64,000 nucleotides of DNA, taken from contig NZ_CP104973.1 in NCBI RefSeq assembly GCF_025452195.1, positions 992,001 to 1,056,000 of the forward strand, read 5' to 3'. The translations under genes and the position numbers were made by a program. Shown in pieces: positions 22,503 through 31,862 of this stretch (its first letter is position 1; each line of letters opens with the position of its first letter). The DNA comes from Phyllobacterium zundukense. Lineage in GTDB: Bacteria; Pseudomonadota; Alphaproteobacteria; Rhizobiales; Rhizobiaceae. Below the pieces are notes generated by a model, which was not told the origin of the DNA, did not search any database, and saw only the letters and a list, made by a program, of their open reading frames with translations.

Positions 22503-22721
22503 ATGTTGGCGAGATTTAAGCGCGTGACTTTTGAAATGAGCAACGTTTCTGGCATTGTTATTACGAAATTGACCGAGAGTGCCACCAGACTCACTTTGGG
22601 TGATAAAGGTCCAGTCCCAGAATATTTCCCTGATCCTTTTTTGGATGATGACGGGCCCTGCAAGTCCAGGCCCGGGGTGCCCTCCCGTTGCAAAGGACCC
22701 CCTGTTACTTTTTACGGGTAA
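22503..22721 (+). CDS. Lasso peptide precursor, microcin J25-like with enlarged loop (McjA-type)
   Basis: Two ATGs (22500, 22503) follow AAGGAG at 22492-22497; the second has better spacing, giving 72 residues. The leader ends SATRLTL, with the conserved threonine at -2, and resembles the McjA leader end SASQLTK. The predicted 40-residue core starts GDKGPVPEYF (J25: GGAGHVPEYF) and ends PPVTFYG (J25: TPISFYG). Gly1 and Glu8 would form the eight-residue macrolactam ring. Between Phe10 and the C-terminal segment lies a long insert rich in Asp and Pro with Cys21 and Cys31 in PCKSRPGVPSRCKGP. By homology it would be exported and may inhibit RNA polymerase. The downstream B, C and D genes confirm the call. 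Confidence 0.9.
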   Translation: MLARFKRVTFEMSNVSGIVITKLTESATRLTLGDKGPVPEYFPDPFLDDDGPCKSRPGVPSRCKGPPVTFYG

Positions 22722-22732
22722 ATATCAATTGT

Positions 22733-22757
22733 GAGGACCGATTATTAATCGGTCCTC
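22733..22757 (+). terminator. Hairpin between lasso precursor and maturation genes
   Basis: GAGGACCGAT and ATCGGTCCTC form a perfect ten-base stem with a five-base loop, followed by TTCCTCC but no strong T-run. It lies 12 bases after the precursor stop. It probably acts as an attenuator or mRNA-stabilising element that keeps precursor message above that of the enzymes (inference). Confidence 0.65.
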
Positions 22758-22790
22758 TTCCTCCAAACAACAATTTTGTGCTCTACAATA

Positions 22791-23469
22791 ATGTATTATA
22801 TCCTCCGAAATAACATAAAAGCAGCGCATTACTCAGATGATTTGATACTTCTGAACACATCACGAAATCGTTTTACGGTGCTCCACGATGTTGACCGTAC
22901 GCGAGTAAATAAAGTTTTTTCTGAGCCATTTCTACAGGAGAGTTCCGATACTCTCCGGGCGTTGTTGTCATTAGACGTACTCGATAAAAGCTCTGCCCCC
23001 CGAAACTAATACCGGCTGTTGAACATCAAGGATATTATGATCACAGATGGATTACACCAGTCCATGTTGCTGAAAATTTTAAGCGAGCGGACTGTGCCAA
23101 AGCACTGGCTGCCCTTTGGCGGAGCGGGCTGATAGTCAGGCTGGCAGGATATCGAGGAATTCTAAAAAGACTTGGTGGAACTGTCGCAACAAACAGCATT
23201 TGCGGCGACCTCGATCGCGAACGTGATAAACTTTCTAGAATCATATCTGCCCTAAACAAAACTTTTATATTCGATTTCAGTGGCAACAAATGCCTGACAT
23301 ATGCACTAGCACTTGTGCTCCTTGCGCGATCCAAAAGATAGCTCTGAAGCTCATCATCGGCGCCAAGACAAGACCATTCTGTGCGCATGCCTGGGTTGAG
23401 CATGATGGAACAGTGATCAATGATGATCCCGCACTCCGCAACAAACTCGCAGTCCTGTTGGAGTGTTGA
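22791..23469 (+). pseudogene. Lasso leader peptidase B (McjB-type, RRE + transglutaminase-like protease), two frameshifts
   Basis: The ATG at 22791 opens a PqqD-like leader-binding (RRE) domain, MYYILRNNIKAAHYSDDLIL, which stops at 23009. The protease part continues in another frame from about 23001 (VEHQGYYDHRWITPVH) to KCLTYALALVLLARSK, then shifts again to IALKLIIGAKTRPFCAHAW...INDDP, ending at 23469. The pattern follows McjB closely, including its CLTY cysteine and HAW/HSW histidine motif. Adding one base at C6 (22996-23001) and one at A4 (23333-23336) restores a single protein of about 226 residues. It overlaps gene C (TGATG). Confidence 0.85.
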
Positions 23470-25180
23470 TGTTTATTCTACATCAGGACAAAATCTCAAC
23501 AGAAAATGCCACAAGAGTAGCTATCTTCGCAGCTAAACGCGGGATGTCCAAACATGTCTTGTCAGGATGTACTATATATTGCGGCGATTTATTCTTGATC
23601 GCGACCATCGAAAAAAACATGGTTTCTATTTTGGAATGGCATTCAGCGGCAGTACCAAGATAAATCCGTATGATCATCACTGTTTAGTTCACCTGGCGAA
23701 GACGCTGGAATCTGCAGTGGGATTTTTTCTGTGTATCGTAGTAGGCGACAAGGGCGTGACCGTTTTTTCAAGCTTGTATCGCGGCAAGGATTGCTTCTTT
23801 AGCGATGGCAGTGATGGATTCATTCTCGCTACGGACCCTGCTTTCTTGCAGTCCCTGTCTAATAATACAGCGGCACCTTTAAACGTCGAGTACTGCACGA
23901 ATTTCATTCTAAACGACCACACCTATAATGGAGATACCGCATTCGCGAATGTTAGCCAGATAATGCTTGGGGAAATTCTTACTTTTCACCGGAATGGTCT
24001 TATTGATCGAAATGGAATCACAGCAGCGATACCTGATTGCAGTGACATCATTGATATCCATAAGCACAACATGCAGACCTTCGTTCCGCTTTTTAAGAGT
24101 GTCTCTCTGATGTTCTCGGGTGGCCTCGACTCAAGCACATTGTTTTTTGTCCTTGATGGATTGGGCTTTGATTTCTCGTGTCTGCATACGACGACGACCG
24201 AAGATCCGAATTCGACTGAGATCGATGAGGCGAGGTCGGTAGCGGCTTCTCGCGGGCGAGATATTGTGGAGTTGAGAGCGAAGGTGCCGTCCATGGAGAA
24301 AAAGCGTTTTACCCTATGTACGCTTGATACCGTCACTTCGCCATATGATGTTGATATAATGGAATTGTTAGATGGTTCCGAAAAACCTGACAATCACGAC
24401 CCAAAAGTGAACGCAACCCATTCGCACGACTTATTACAATTGAACGGACATGGCGGAGAACATTTGTTTCTGCAGAACCCAAGTAGGGCGATTGGATATG
24501 ATGCGTTTTATTATGGCGACGTCGTAAACGCAGTGAAGGAAATAGTGAAGTTCTGCACTCTGAAAAAAGAGTTTGTATTTCCGGTGATCCTTACAACTAT
24601 TGCGAATCTCTTGAGAATCGGACATCCGCGTCGAAGCTGCGACCAACATCGTTCAGAATGGTGTCAGGCCAGTAGCACCGTCCCCAGTCGCCGACACCAT
24701 TTGCTGATGGGCGCTGATCCGCGAAGCGCAAAATATCAGCATTTGCTTGGCATCCTGTCGGTCCTCCATTCTTGTCCCCGCATCGATTCACTCGAAAATA
24801 TATCTTTGAGCCCATTCGTGCTTCAGAACATGGTGAGTTACGTAATCAATCTACCCGTAAGCAAATTATACTCCGATACATTTGACCGTTTGCCCATCAG
24901 GAAAGCACTATATGAATATAGCCGCAACGAAGTGGCGTGGCGAAGAACAAAGCGATCATCTTCTGGCTTCCTGTTTAATGTACTTAGAAGAAACCATGAC
25001 AATTTTAACAAAGCCCTTTGTGAGGGAACTGTTGCCAGAACGTTGGGCATTTATGTATCCAAACTGAATTCATGCATTTCATATAATGCTCACATTGCGT
25101 TGACAGATGACTTGCCGGCGCTTCTCAGAATGTATCAGTTAGAGACATTCATCCGAAAACCACTGTATCGATTTAACTAG
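23469..25180 (+). pseudogene. Lasso cyclase C (McjC-type asparagine synthetase-like), one frameshift
   Basis: ATG 23469 overlaps the B stop. The first frame runs to about 23617, then an A7 tract (23611-23617) needs one more A to join the long frame ending at 25180; restored length is about 570 residues (McjC 513). The ATP pyrophosphatase motif SLMFSGGLDSSTLFF, NGHGGEHLFLQNPS and FDRLPIRK...WRRTKRSSSGFLF match McjC closely. It would adenylate the Glu8 side chain and close the ring onto Gly1. Translation from an internal start might yield the synthetase domain alone, but the N-terminal amidotransferase-like part would be lost. Confidence 0.87.
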
Positions 25181-25240
25181 TTTGATTTGGAGAATTGCTC
25201 GCCACATCCACAGATGTGGGGCAGAGACGGGATAATATTG

Positions 25241-26992
25241 ATGACGAATTGGTCAAGCCTGTGGATGTTTGTGCTTTATGATCTGGAACGTACCACCAAG
25301 TACAGGTGCGCTTCGATAATGGCCATCACCATAGGCACATCGATAATATTTGGAATTGCGCCATTCGCCCTTTCCAAGATTACAGATTTGGTTGCCAGTG
25401 GCAATCTCGCCGCAGGTATCTCCTCAAACACGATATTCTTATGGGCTTCGATCTATCTCGTCTGTCTCGCGGTCGGCAGATTCTCATCGACTTTGTCGTT
25501 GTATTTTCAAAGCATGCTCCGGCTCGACGTTGTTAACGTTTTGTCGAAGATCTATTTTCGCTACATTATTGGACAAAAGGCGGACTTTTTCACAATTAAG
25601 AATTCCGGCGATCTTTCTCAAGAACTAAACCAAGCAAACAATGACTTTTACGTAATTATCCGAAGTTTTTCGGGGAGCGTGGTATCACCCATTATTCAAA
25701 TCGCTTCATCCTTCCTCGTTCTGTTGTATACCGAAAATTACCCCGTAGTGGTGTATTTCATTATATATATACTCGCGTTCTCTATAAATAACGCATACTT
25801 CACAAAAAAATTATATGATAAGAAGATTAAATTGATGGACGCTGGGCGGCAATCGCACTCGGTGTTAGTCGATTCTATAGCCAACATTTCTGTTGCGAAA
25901 CAGTATGGTTCTTTTGATTTTTTCTTCGCACGTTATACCGGCGTGTTGGATCAAGACCGCGCCACACAGTCCGAATATTGGCGTACCACTATACTTATGC
26001 TTTTATTGAATACGACGCTCTTTACAACTCTCTACGTTGTCAGCTTTTTGCAAGTTGTTTATGGCGTGATCGCTGGTAGTGTGACCATTGGCGAGTTTGT
26101 TATGGTTGCGTCGTATATTGTGATTTTAGCTAGCCCCATTGAAAACTTGGGCAGTATGTTTACAGAAGTTAACCAGTCGGTAATGACATTTGGAGCTTTT
26201 CTGTCCCGCATTCGTGACCAAGTAACACGCGCTCCCAAAGCAATTTCGCCAATATTTTCCAACAACAAGATTGCACTAAAGGTCACGCAGCTTTCTTTTT
26301 CCTATATGCAATCTTCGCACAATGCATTGGAAGATGTTTCGTTTGAAATCCGTTCGGGCAATAGCATTATATGGACGGGCGAAAGTGGTTCCGGAAAAAG
26401 TACGCTCGTCAAGATTTTAACAGGCCAATACGAACCGTCGTCGGGACAAATTCAAGTATTTGGAGTTAATCTGGAGGACATTGATCCGGCGACTCTTAAT
26501 GGAACCGTGGGAGTGGTTTCGCAAGATGTTATGATCTTCAAGGACACCCTGCGTTTCAATCTATTGATGGCCAAACCTGACGCGGACGATAACCAGTTAG
26601 TGGAGGCACTGATAAATGCAGGCCTAGGAGAATTCTTTGATCAATTACCTGAAAAGTTGGACACACTCTTAGGCGACCGTGGAACAAAACTTTCAGGTGG
26701 ACAAAGGCAAAGGATTTCCTTTGCTCGTTTATTTCTCACCAGCCCCTCTATTGTGATCGTTGACGAGGGTACATCCTCCTTGGATGTGGTGACCGAACGA
26801 AAAGTACTGGAAAAGCTGGCTGATTATTTCAAAACAAGAACAGTCATTACCATTAGCCATCGAGCTAGTGCCATGGTCAATAGTGACGCGATTTTCGTAT
26901 TTAACAGGGGACGCCTACAAGATCGAGGTACTCGCTCTGAACTTAAGGGAAGAAACCCATATTTCGCGCAACTTTTGGAACTATCATTATAG
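25241..26992 (+). CDS. Lasso peptide exporter/immunity ABC transporter D (McjD-type)
   Basis: 583 residues from ATG 25241 (McjD is 580); ATG 25214 is an alternative. The N-terminal part has six membrane helices, with ELNQANNDFYVIIRS and EFVMVASYIVILASPIENLGS very close to McjD. The nucleotide-binding domain has WTGESGSGKSTLVKI (Walker A), [15 protein letters not shown] (signature) and IVIVDEGTSS (Walker B; Gly replaces the usual Ala). It would export the mature peptide and give self-immunity. The gene is intact, unlike B and C. Confidence 0.93.
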   Translation: MTNWSSLWMFVLYDLERTTKYRCASIMAITIGTSIIFGIAPFALSKITDLVASGNLAAGISSNTIFLWASIYLVCLAVGRFSSTLSLYFQSMLRLDVVNVLSKIYFRYIIGQKADFFTIKNSGDLSQELNQANNDFYVIIRSFSGSVVSPIIQIASSFLVLLYTENYPVVVYFIIYILAFSINNAYFTKKLYDKKIKLMDAGRQSHSVLVDSIANISVAKQYGSFDFFFARYTGVLDQDRATQSEYWRTTILMLLLNTTLFTTLYVVSFLQVVYGVIAGSVTIGEFVMVASYIVILASPIENLGSMFTEVNQSVMTFGAFLSRIRDQVTRAPKAISPIFSNNKIALKVTQLSFSYMQSSHNALEDVSFEIRSGNSIIWTGESGSGKSTLVKILTGQYEPSSGQIQVFGVNLEDIDPATLNGTVGVVSQDVMIFKDTLRFNLLMAKPDADDNQLVEALINAGLGEFFDQLPEKLDTLLGDRGTKLSGGQRQRISFARLFLTSPSIVIVDEGTSSLDVVTERKVLEKLADYFKTRTVITISHRASAMVNSDAIFVFNRGRLQDRGTRSELKGRNPYFAQLLELSL

Positions 26993-27082
26993 ATGACCCT
27001 AAGTCAGCGTAGGCACAAGAGCAACACTCGTCCAATCCCTGCGAAACCGCGGCCAAAACCGATAGGCAAGCCGGGTCAATAA
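26993..27082 (+). CDS. Possible cationic proline-rich 29-residue peptide after the exporter gene
   Basis: The ATG follows the exporter stop with no gap (TAGATG). The 29-residue product starts MTLSQRRHKSNTRP and ends IGKPGQ. It has six prolines, four arginines, four lysines and no acidic residues, a composition like proline-rich antimicrobial peptides. The ribosome-binding site is weak (GGAA about 13 bases upstream), so translation would rely on coupling. It could be a chance open frame. Confidence 0.3.
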   Translation: MTLSQRRHKSNTRPIPAKPRPKPIGKPGQ

Positions 27083-27095
27083 CGCTATAGGGACG

Positions 27096-27240
27096 TAGAG
27101 CCCGTTTGGAAAGTCGCTGCGGCGAGACATATGGCGCGGTTTTCGAGAACCGGAGCGGAGCGTATATTGAGTACGTGAGCACCGGAAGCACAGAAAATCG
27201 CATCAGATGACCGCCGCAGTAGAGTTTCGAAACGGGCTCT
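27096..27240. repeat. Palindromic repeat family B, complete copy
   Basis: 145 bp with ends TAGAGCCCGTTT and AAACGGGCTCT. The core CGGTTTTCGAGAACCGGAGC and GAGCACCGGAAGCACAGAAA matches the copy at 17796-17941. It marks the return to GC-rich chromosomal DNA right of the lasso operon. Together with the 29-codon frame it accounts for nearly all of the gap before the next ABC gene. Confidence 0.85.
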
Positions 27241-27301
27241 GAATAAGCGGCAAAAGCAATGCCTTTGCCGGATTTTTGGTACCAGCGAGTTGCCGCCTCT
27301 A

Positions 27302-29134
27302 ATGAGCGAACAGACCAGGAAAAAGAAGATCGATCCATCCGAGGCGAAGCGCGTCATCGGCCGGGTTCTTGGCGAAAATGTCCGCGATCACCGGTCTTCC
27401 TATGCCATTGCCATCGTCGCCATGCTTGCGGTTGCCTGCACGACGGCTTTCGTCGCCTATATCTTCAAGGACGTGATCAACAAGATCTATTACGAACGCC
27501 GCGAGGACCTCATACTTCCGATCAGTCTCGGCATTCTTGGTGCTTTCGTCATTCGCGGCATTGCGACTTATGTCCAGTCCGTCACCATGGCGAGAATCGG
27601 CAATAACATCGTTGCGCGTTATCAAGCCCGCGTCTTCGATCACCTGATGAAGCTCGGCCTCGATTTCTATCACGACACCCGCTCTGGCCAGCTTGCTGCC
27701 CGTATCAACCAGAACGTCGGCGGTGTGCGCGAGCTTTTGGATATCGTCGTCACGACCATTGCCAAGGACGTGCCGACGCTGATCGCGCTCATCGTGAGCA
27801 TGGTTTTGCTCGATCCATTCCTGTCGCTGATCGCGCTGCTCGTCGGGCCGCCGTTGATACTTGTGGTCCGCTACCTGGCGAGACGGCTGCGCAGCATCCA
27901 TCGCGAATCCGTGACGCTGAACTCGCATCTGCTCGGCGCCATGCAGGAGGCGACGCAGGGCATCGCCATCGTCAAGGCGTTCACGATGGAAGACCAGTTG
28001 CGCATCAAGATCAGCGCGCTGATCAAGCGGGCCGAGGAACGCGCCAACAAGATCGCTCGTGTTTCGGAGCGTATGACGCCGATCACCGAACTCATCGCCG
28101 GCATCGCCATCGCTTCGATGATCATCTATACGGGCTACCGCGCTGTCTACAATGCCGAGCCGCCCGGTGCCATGTTCGGCTTCATGACTGCAGTACTGCT
28201 CGCCTATGATCCCGTGCGCCGTCTGGCGCGTGTCCAGGTTGGACTCGAACGTTCGCTGGTCAATGCGCGCATGATTTACGAGATCCTCGATATCGAGCCG
28301 CGTCAGGCGGACAGCATCGGCGCCGTGCCGATAACCGTGCAGAGCGGTGAGGTGCAATTCGACAATGTCAACTTCAGCTATGGCAATGGCGTGCCGGTGC
28401 TGCATGGCATCAGCTTCACGGCGGAAGCCGGCAAGACCACCGCCATCATCGGCGCTTCCGGCGCAGGCAAATCGACGCTGATCGGCCTTGTCCAACGCTT
28501 CTACGATATCAATGGCGGGCGTATTCTCGTCGATGGGCAGGATATCGCCTATGTCAGCAAGCGCTCGCTGCGCCAGCAGATCGCCTATGTCTCGCAGCAA
28601 CCCTATCTCTTCGAAGGAACGATCGCCGACAATATCCGCTACGGCCGACCGGATGCCACCGATGAGGAGATCATCGAGGCGGCGAAGCTTGCCAACGCCG
28701 ACGAGTTCATCCGCCAGCAGCCGCAGAGCTATGGCACGGAAGTCGGCGAGAACGGCGTGACCCTTTCCGGTGGCCAGCGCCAGCGTCTTTCCATCGCCCG
28801 CGCCATCGTCCGCAATGCGTCCATCCTTCTTCTCGACGAAGCGACGTCCGCACTCGACAATGAATCGGAAAAACGCGTGCAGCAGGCACTGGAGCGCGTC
28901 ATGCAGGGGCGTACCACGATCGTCATTGCCCACCGCCTGTCGACCATCGTCAACGCCGACCATATCGTCGTCATGGAGGCCGGCCGGGTCGTGGAGGAAG
29001 GCGTGCACGAAACGTTGCTCGCCCGTCCCAACGGGGTCTATGCCCGCTTCTACCAGTTGCAGGGCAAGGAAGAGTCGCCCATCATCGATGACAGCGAAGA
29101 AGTATCCCATCGGATAGCGAGACCAGCCGAATGA
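27302..29134 (+). CDS. MsbA-like ABC exporter (fused permease and ATPase)
   Basis: 610 residues from ATG 27302; an ATG at 27290 is possible. Six membrane helices precede the ATPase with [15 protein letters not shown] (Walker A), [15 protein letters not shown] (signature) and [12 protein letters not shown] (Walker B). It resembles lipid or polysaccharide exporters next to dapB in rhizobia. GC content and codon use are like the core genes, unlike the lasso exporter before it. The stop overlaps dapB (ATGA). Confidence 0.92.
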   Translation: MSEQTRKKKIDPSEAKRVIGRVLGENVRDHRSSYAIAIVAMLAVACTTAFVAYIFKDVINKIYYERREDLILPISLGILGAFVIRGIATYVQSVTMARIGNNIVARYQARVFDHLMKLGLDFYHDTRSGQLAARINQNVGGVRELLDIVVTTIAKDVPTLIALIVSMVLLDPFLSLIALLVGPPLILVVRYLARRLRSIHRESVTLNSHLLGAMQEATQGIAIVKAFTMEDQLRIKISALIKRAEERANKIARVSERMTPITELIAGIAIASMIIYTGYRAVYNAEPPGAMFGFMTAVLLAYDPVRRLARVQVGLERSLVNARMIYEILDIEPRQADSIGAVPITVQSGEVQFDNVNFSYGNGVPVLHGISFTAEAGKTTAIIGASGAGKSTLIGLVQRFYDINGGRILVDGQDIAYVSKRSLRQQIAYVSQQPYLFEGTIADNIRYGRPDATDEEIIEAAKLANADEFIRQQPQSYGTEVGENGVTLSGGQRQRLSIARAIVRNASILLLDEATSALDNESEKRVQQALERVMQGRTTIVIAHRLSTIVNADHIVVMEAGRVVEEGVHETLLARPNGVYARFYQLQGKEESPIIDDSEEVSHRIARPAE

Positions 29135-29967
29135 GCAGAGCGGAACAGCCCACGACACCAATGAGACTTGCAGTCGTCGGTGCCGCGGGGCGCATGGGCC
29201 AGACGTTGATCCGCGTCATTCACGCCACCCCCGGCGCGATACTTGCCGGAGCCATTGAAAGGCCCGGCTCACCCCATATCGGCGCTGATGCGGGTGACCT
29301 TGCCGGCGTCGGCAATCTTGGCGTTCCGATCACCGATGACGCGGCCACAGCATTTGCCCGCGTCGAGGGCGTGCTCGATTTCACGACGCCCGCCGCGACC
29401 GTGGCGTTTTCCGGGCTGGCAGCACAGGCGCGTATCGTCCACGTCATCGGCACGACCGGCTGCACGAGCGACAACGAAGCAAAGATCGCCGCAGCCGCCC
29501 GTCATGCGGTCGTCATCAAATCTGGCAATATGAGCCTCGGCGTCAATCTGCTCGCCGTCCTCGTCAAACAGGCGGCGCGTGCGCTCGGCGCGGATGATTT
29601 CGACATCGAGATTCTGGAAATGCACCACAAGCACAAGGTCGATGCGCCCTCGGGCACCGCATTGCTGCTCGGCGAAGCCGCAGCCGAAGGCCGCGACATC
29701 GGGCTCGGCCAGCATAGCGTGCGGGTGCGCGACGGCCATACGGGGCCACGCGAAAACGGCACGATCGGTTTTGCCGCATTGCGCGGCGGATCCGTCGTCG
29801 GCGACCATTCCGTCATCCTTGCCGGTCAGGGCGAGCGCATCACCCTTTCGCACCATGCGGAAGATCGCACGATATTCGCGCGCGGCGCCGTCAAGGCAGC
29901 GCTGTGGGGCAGAGGCCGCAAACCCGGCCTTTATTCCATGTCCGACGTTCTCGGTCTCAATTCATAA
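29131..29967 (+). CDS. dapB: 4-hydroxy-tetrahydrodipicolinate reductase
   Basis: 278 residues starting in the ATGA overlap with the ABC gene. [14 protein letters not shown] binds NAD(P)H and [18 protein letters not shown] is the catalytic signature with the paired histidines and lysine. It makes tetrahydrodipicolinate for lysine and diaminopimelate synthesis. Confidence 0.96.
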   Translation: MSRAEQPTTPMRLAVVGAAGRMGQTLIRVIHATPGAILAGAIERPGSPHIGADAGDLAGVGNLGVPITDDAATAFARVEGVLDFTTPAATVAFSGLAAQARIVHVIGTTGCTSDNEAKIAAAARHAVVIKSGNMSLGVNLLAVLVKQAARALGADDFDIEILEMHHKHKVDAPSGTALLLGEAAAEGRDIGLGQHSVRVRDGHTGPRENGTIGFAALRGGSVVGDHSVILAGQGERITLSHHAEDRTIFARGAVKAALWGRGRKPGLYSMSDVLGLNS

Positions 29968-29990
29968 GTCTGTCAAACAGGAGTACTGCA

Positions 29991-30611
29991 ATGTCCGGAA
30001 CCCTCGTCCTTGTCCGCCATGGCCAGAGCGAATGGAATTTGAAGAACCTCTTCACCGGCTGGCGCGACCCCGCGCTGACCGAGCTCGGCCACGAGGAAGC
30101 CAAGGATGCGGGCCAGCGGCTGAAGGCCATGGGATTGCATTTCGACATCGCCTTTACCTCGGTGCTCTCGCGCGCCGAGGCGACCCTCGACCACATTCTC
30201 GAAGAGGTTGGCCAGACCGGCCTCGAAACGATCCGCGACCAGGCCTTGAACGAACGTGACTATGGCGACCTGTCCGGTCTCAACAAGGATGATGCCCGCG
30301 TCAAGTGGGGCGAAGAGCAGGTGCATGTCTGGCGCCGCTCCTATGACGTTCCGCCGCCCGGCGGCGAAAGCCTGCGCGATACCGGCGCGCGCGTCTGGCC
30401 TTATTACATGCACGACATGCAGCCGCATGTGCTGCGCGGCGAAAATGTGCTGGTGGTCGCGCATGGCAATTCGCTGCGCTCGCTGGTCATGGCTCTGGAC
30501 GGCCTGACGGGCGAGGAGATCGTCGCACAGGAAATCGCGACCGGCGTTCCGATCGTCTACAAGCTCAACGCGGATTCGACGGTCGCTTCCAAGAAAGTTC
30601 TCGAAGGCTGA
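29991..30611 (+). CDS. gpmA: 2,3-bisphosphoglycerate-dependent phosphoglycerate mutase
   Basis: 206 residues from ATG 29991 with AGGAG upstream. [12 protein letters not shown] holds the phosphorylated histidine; [26 protein letters not shown] and [11 protein letters not shown] complete the active site. It is slightly shorter than the 250-residue E. coli enzyme, as is usual for alphaproteobacteria. It catalyses 3-phosphoglycerate/2-phosphoglycerate exchange. Confidence 0.95.
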   Translation: MSGTLVLVRHGQSEWNLKNLFTGWRDPALTELGHEEAKDAGQRLKAMGLHFDIAFTSVLSRAEATLDHILEEVGQTGLETIRDQALNERDYGDLSGLNKDDARVKWGEEQVHVWRRSYDVPPPGGESLRDTGARVWPYYMHDMQPHVLRGENVLVVAHGNSLRSLVMALDGLTGEEIVAQEIATGVPIVYKLNADSTVASKKVLEG

Positions 30612-30703
30612 CCGGGCGGCGCGCCAAAGGCTGACAATCGCTGACGAATTCCCCGGCAAATGGATTGACAGACTCTGAAGCGCCCCTTACATGGAACCCC
30701 GCT

Positions 30704-30788
30704 GCCCAGATGGCGGAATTGGTAGACGCGCACGGTTCAGGTCCGTGTGCCGCAAGGCGTGGAGGTTCGAGTCCTCTTCTGGGCACCA
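30704..30788 (+). tRNA. tRNA-Leu (anticodon CAG)
   Basis: 85 bases with encoded CCA. The acceptor stem GCCCAGA pairs with TCTGGGC. The D-arm GCGGAATTGGTAGACGC is typical of leucine tRNA, and the anticodon stem CACGG/CCGTG encloses TTCAGGT, giving anticodon CAG. A long variable arm and the T-loop GGTTCGAGTCC follow. Confidence 0.97.
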
Positions 30789-30836
30789 TTTCCAAATACG
30801 CTAACGTTCGCGACTGTTCGTTAATGTCTTGAATAA

Positions 30837-30859
30837 GCCTCGGTTTTCCGGGGCTTTTT
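30837..30859 (+). terminator. Rho-independent terminator after tRNA-Leu
   Basis: GCCTCGG, loop TTTT, CCGGGGC, then TTTTT. It lies about 50 bases after the tRNA and fits a classic intrinsic terminator. Confidence 0.85.
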
Positions 30860-30965
30860 CGTTTGTGGCTTCCCCTCGTACACCAGTTCAGACAATTCCA
30901 TGTTCAGGCAAGCTTGAGAGAGCTAGATGCTCGGAGTCGAACATGAGAATGGGATCAAGGCGAAG

Positions 30966-31406
30966 ATGAACATGAGAAGAATCTCCACCGTCGCGGTGCT
31001 GGTAACATTTTCGGTCGCGATATCTGCGTGCGTAACTCACAAGGGTCCCGACGCGACGAACTCGCAATATGTCAATGTAGAGAAGATAGCACTATCCGGA
31101 CAACGAACTGCCCTTTGGCGAAATTTTCAGGCTAATGAAGATTGTTCGCCCGGCGTAGTGCCCTCCATGAAGGTGACCTCACAACCAGCGCATGGAAAAA
31201 TCGATATCGTTGTTGAGGCGTTTGATCCTAAATTTCCGAAGAGCAACATCCGGTTCAAATGCAACTCCAGGAAATACACTGGTCCCGTAGCCTATTACAC
31301 GTCCTCGGATGGTTATAGCGGGACAGACAAGGTGAGCCTGGCCACTCAATTCAAGGGCATGGATTCACCCAACCTTACAGCAATAGTGGTCAAGGTAGGC
31401 AAATAG
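30966..31406 (+). CDS. Hypothetical lipoprotein
   Basis: 146 residues from ATG 30966. MNMRRISTVAVLVTFSVAISAC ends in a lipobox-like ISAC, so cysteine lipidation is likely. The mature part has two further cysteines (ANEDCSPG, RFKCNS) and a C-terminal SDGYSGTDKVSL segment seen in Ig/cadherin-like bacterial surface domains. The function is unknown. It lies just right of the tRNA gene, a frequent insertion point. Confidence 0.7.
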   Translation: MNMRRISTVAVLVTFSVAISACVTHKGPDATNSQYVNVEKIALSGQRTALWRNFQANEDCSPGVVPSMKVTSQPAHGKIDIVVEAFDPKFPKSNIRFKCNSRKYTGPVAYYTSSDGYSGTDKVSLATQFKGMDSPNLTAIVVKVGK

Positions 31407-31589
31407 CTTGTCGTTGGTTCGATGGGTATTCGGCCTGTAGCGTGCACCAGTCACAGCTTTGTGGTCGCAGATTCGTGTCGTCGGTAAACCTGTTAATCGC
31501 GGCGACGGGATTCAAAGTGTATTCCGGAGCGACGTTGCAGGCGCGATGATCCGCATTGCCATTATCGCTGGCACCCCCATTTCCACCAC

Positions 31590-31855
31590 TCCTCACCCAT
31601 CCCCCCATACCTCTTCCGGTACTCCGCCAGCGTCACACCAACCCGCCGGACAAAGACGCGCCGCAGCGTGTCGACATCGGCAAAGCCGCAGCGTCCGGCT
31701 ACCTGCTTCGGGGCAGCGTCTCCGGTCTCCTGCAGTTCTCGTGCGGCGGTGACGCGGACTTTTGTCACCCAATCCCCGGCGTCATCCAGACCTCTTGACG
31801 GAGAGCCGCGCGAAGGTGTTCCGGGAGTTCCCCCCACCCTGCCCGGTTGAAGCCA
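31590..31855 (-). pseudogene. Fragment of a GlxA/AraC-type regulator (C-terminal HTH)
   Basis: The minus strand encodes ETGDAAPKQVAGRCGFADVD and RRVFVRRVGVTLAEYRKRY, nearly identical to the C-terminus of the intact regulator at 32465-33466. The upstream piece LRQEVWMTPG matches it in another frame, so there is a frameshift and the N-terminal DJ-1 domain is missing. It is a decayed partial duplicate. The 180 bases between it and the lipoprotein gene hold nothing I can identify. Confidence 0.8.
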
Positions 31856-31862
31856 TTATCGC

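Noticed and set aside
23007..23132. Separate B1 and B2 lasso proteins as in actinobacteria
   Set aside because: The protease part has no usable ATG/GTG/TTG in its own frame, while adding one C at the C6 tract joins it to the RRE part exactly as in fused McjB.
27299..29161. 620-codon open frame on the minus strand opposite the ABC exporter
   Set aside because: It mirrors the exporter gene codon for codon, is rich in His/Arg/Asp as expected for antisense of GC-rich coding DNA, and matches no family.
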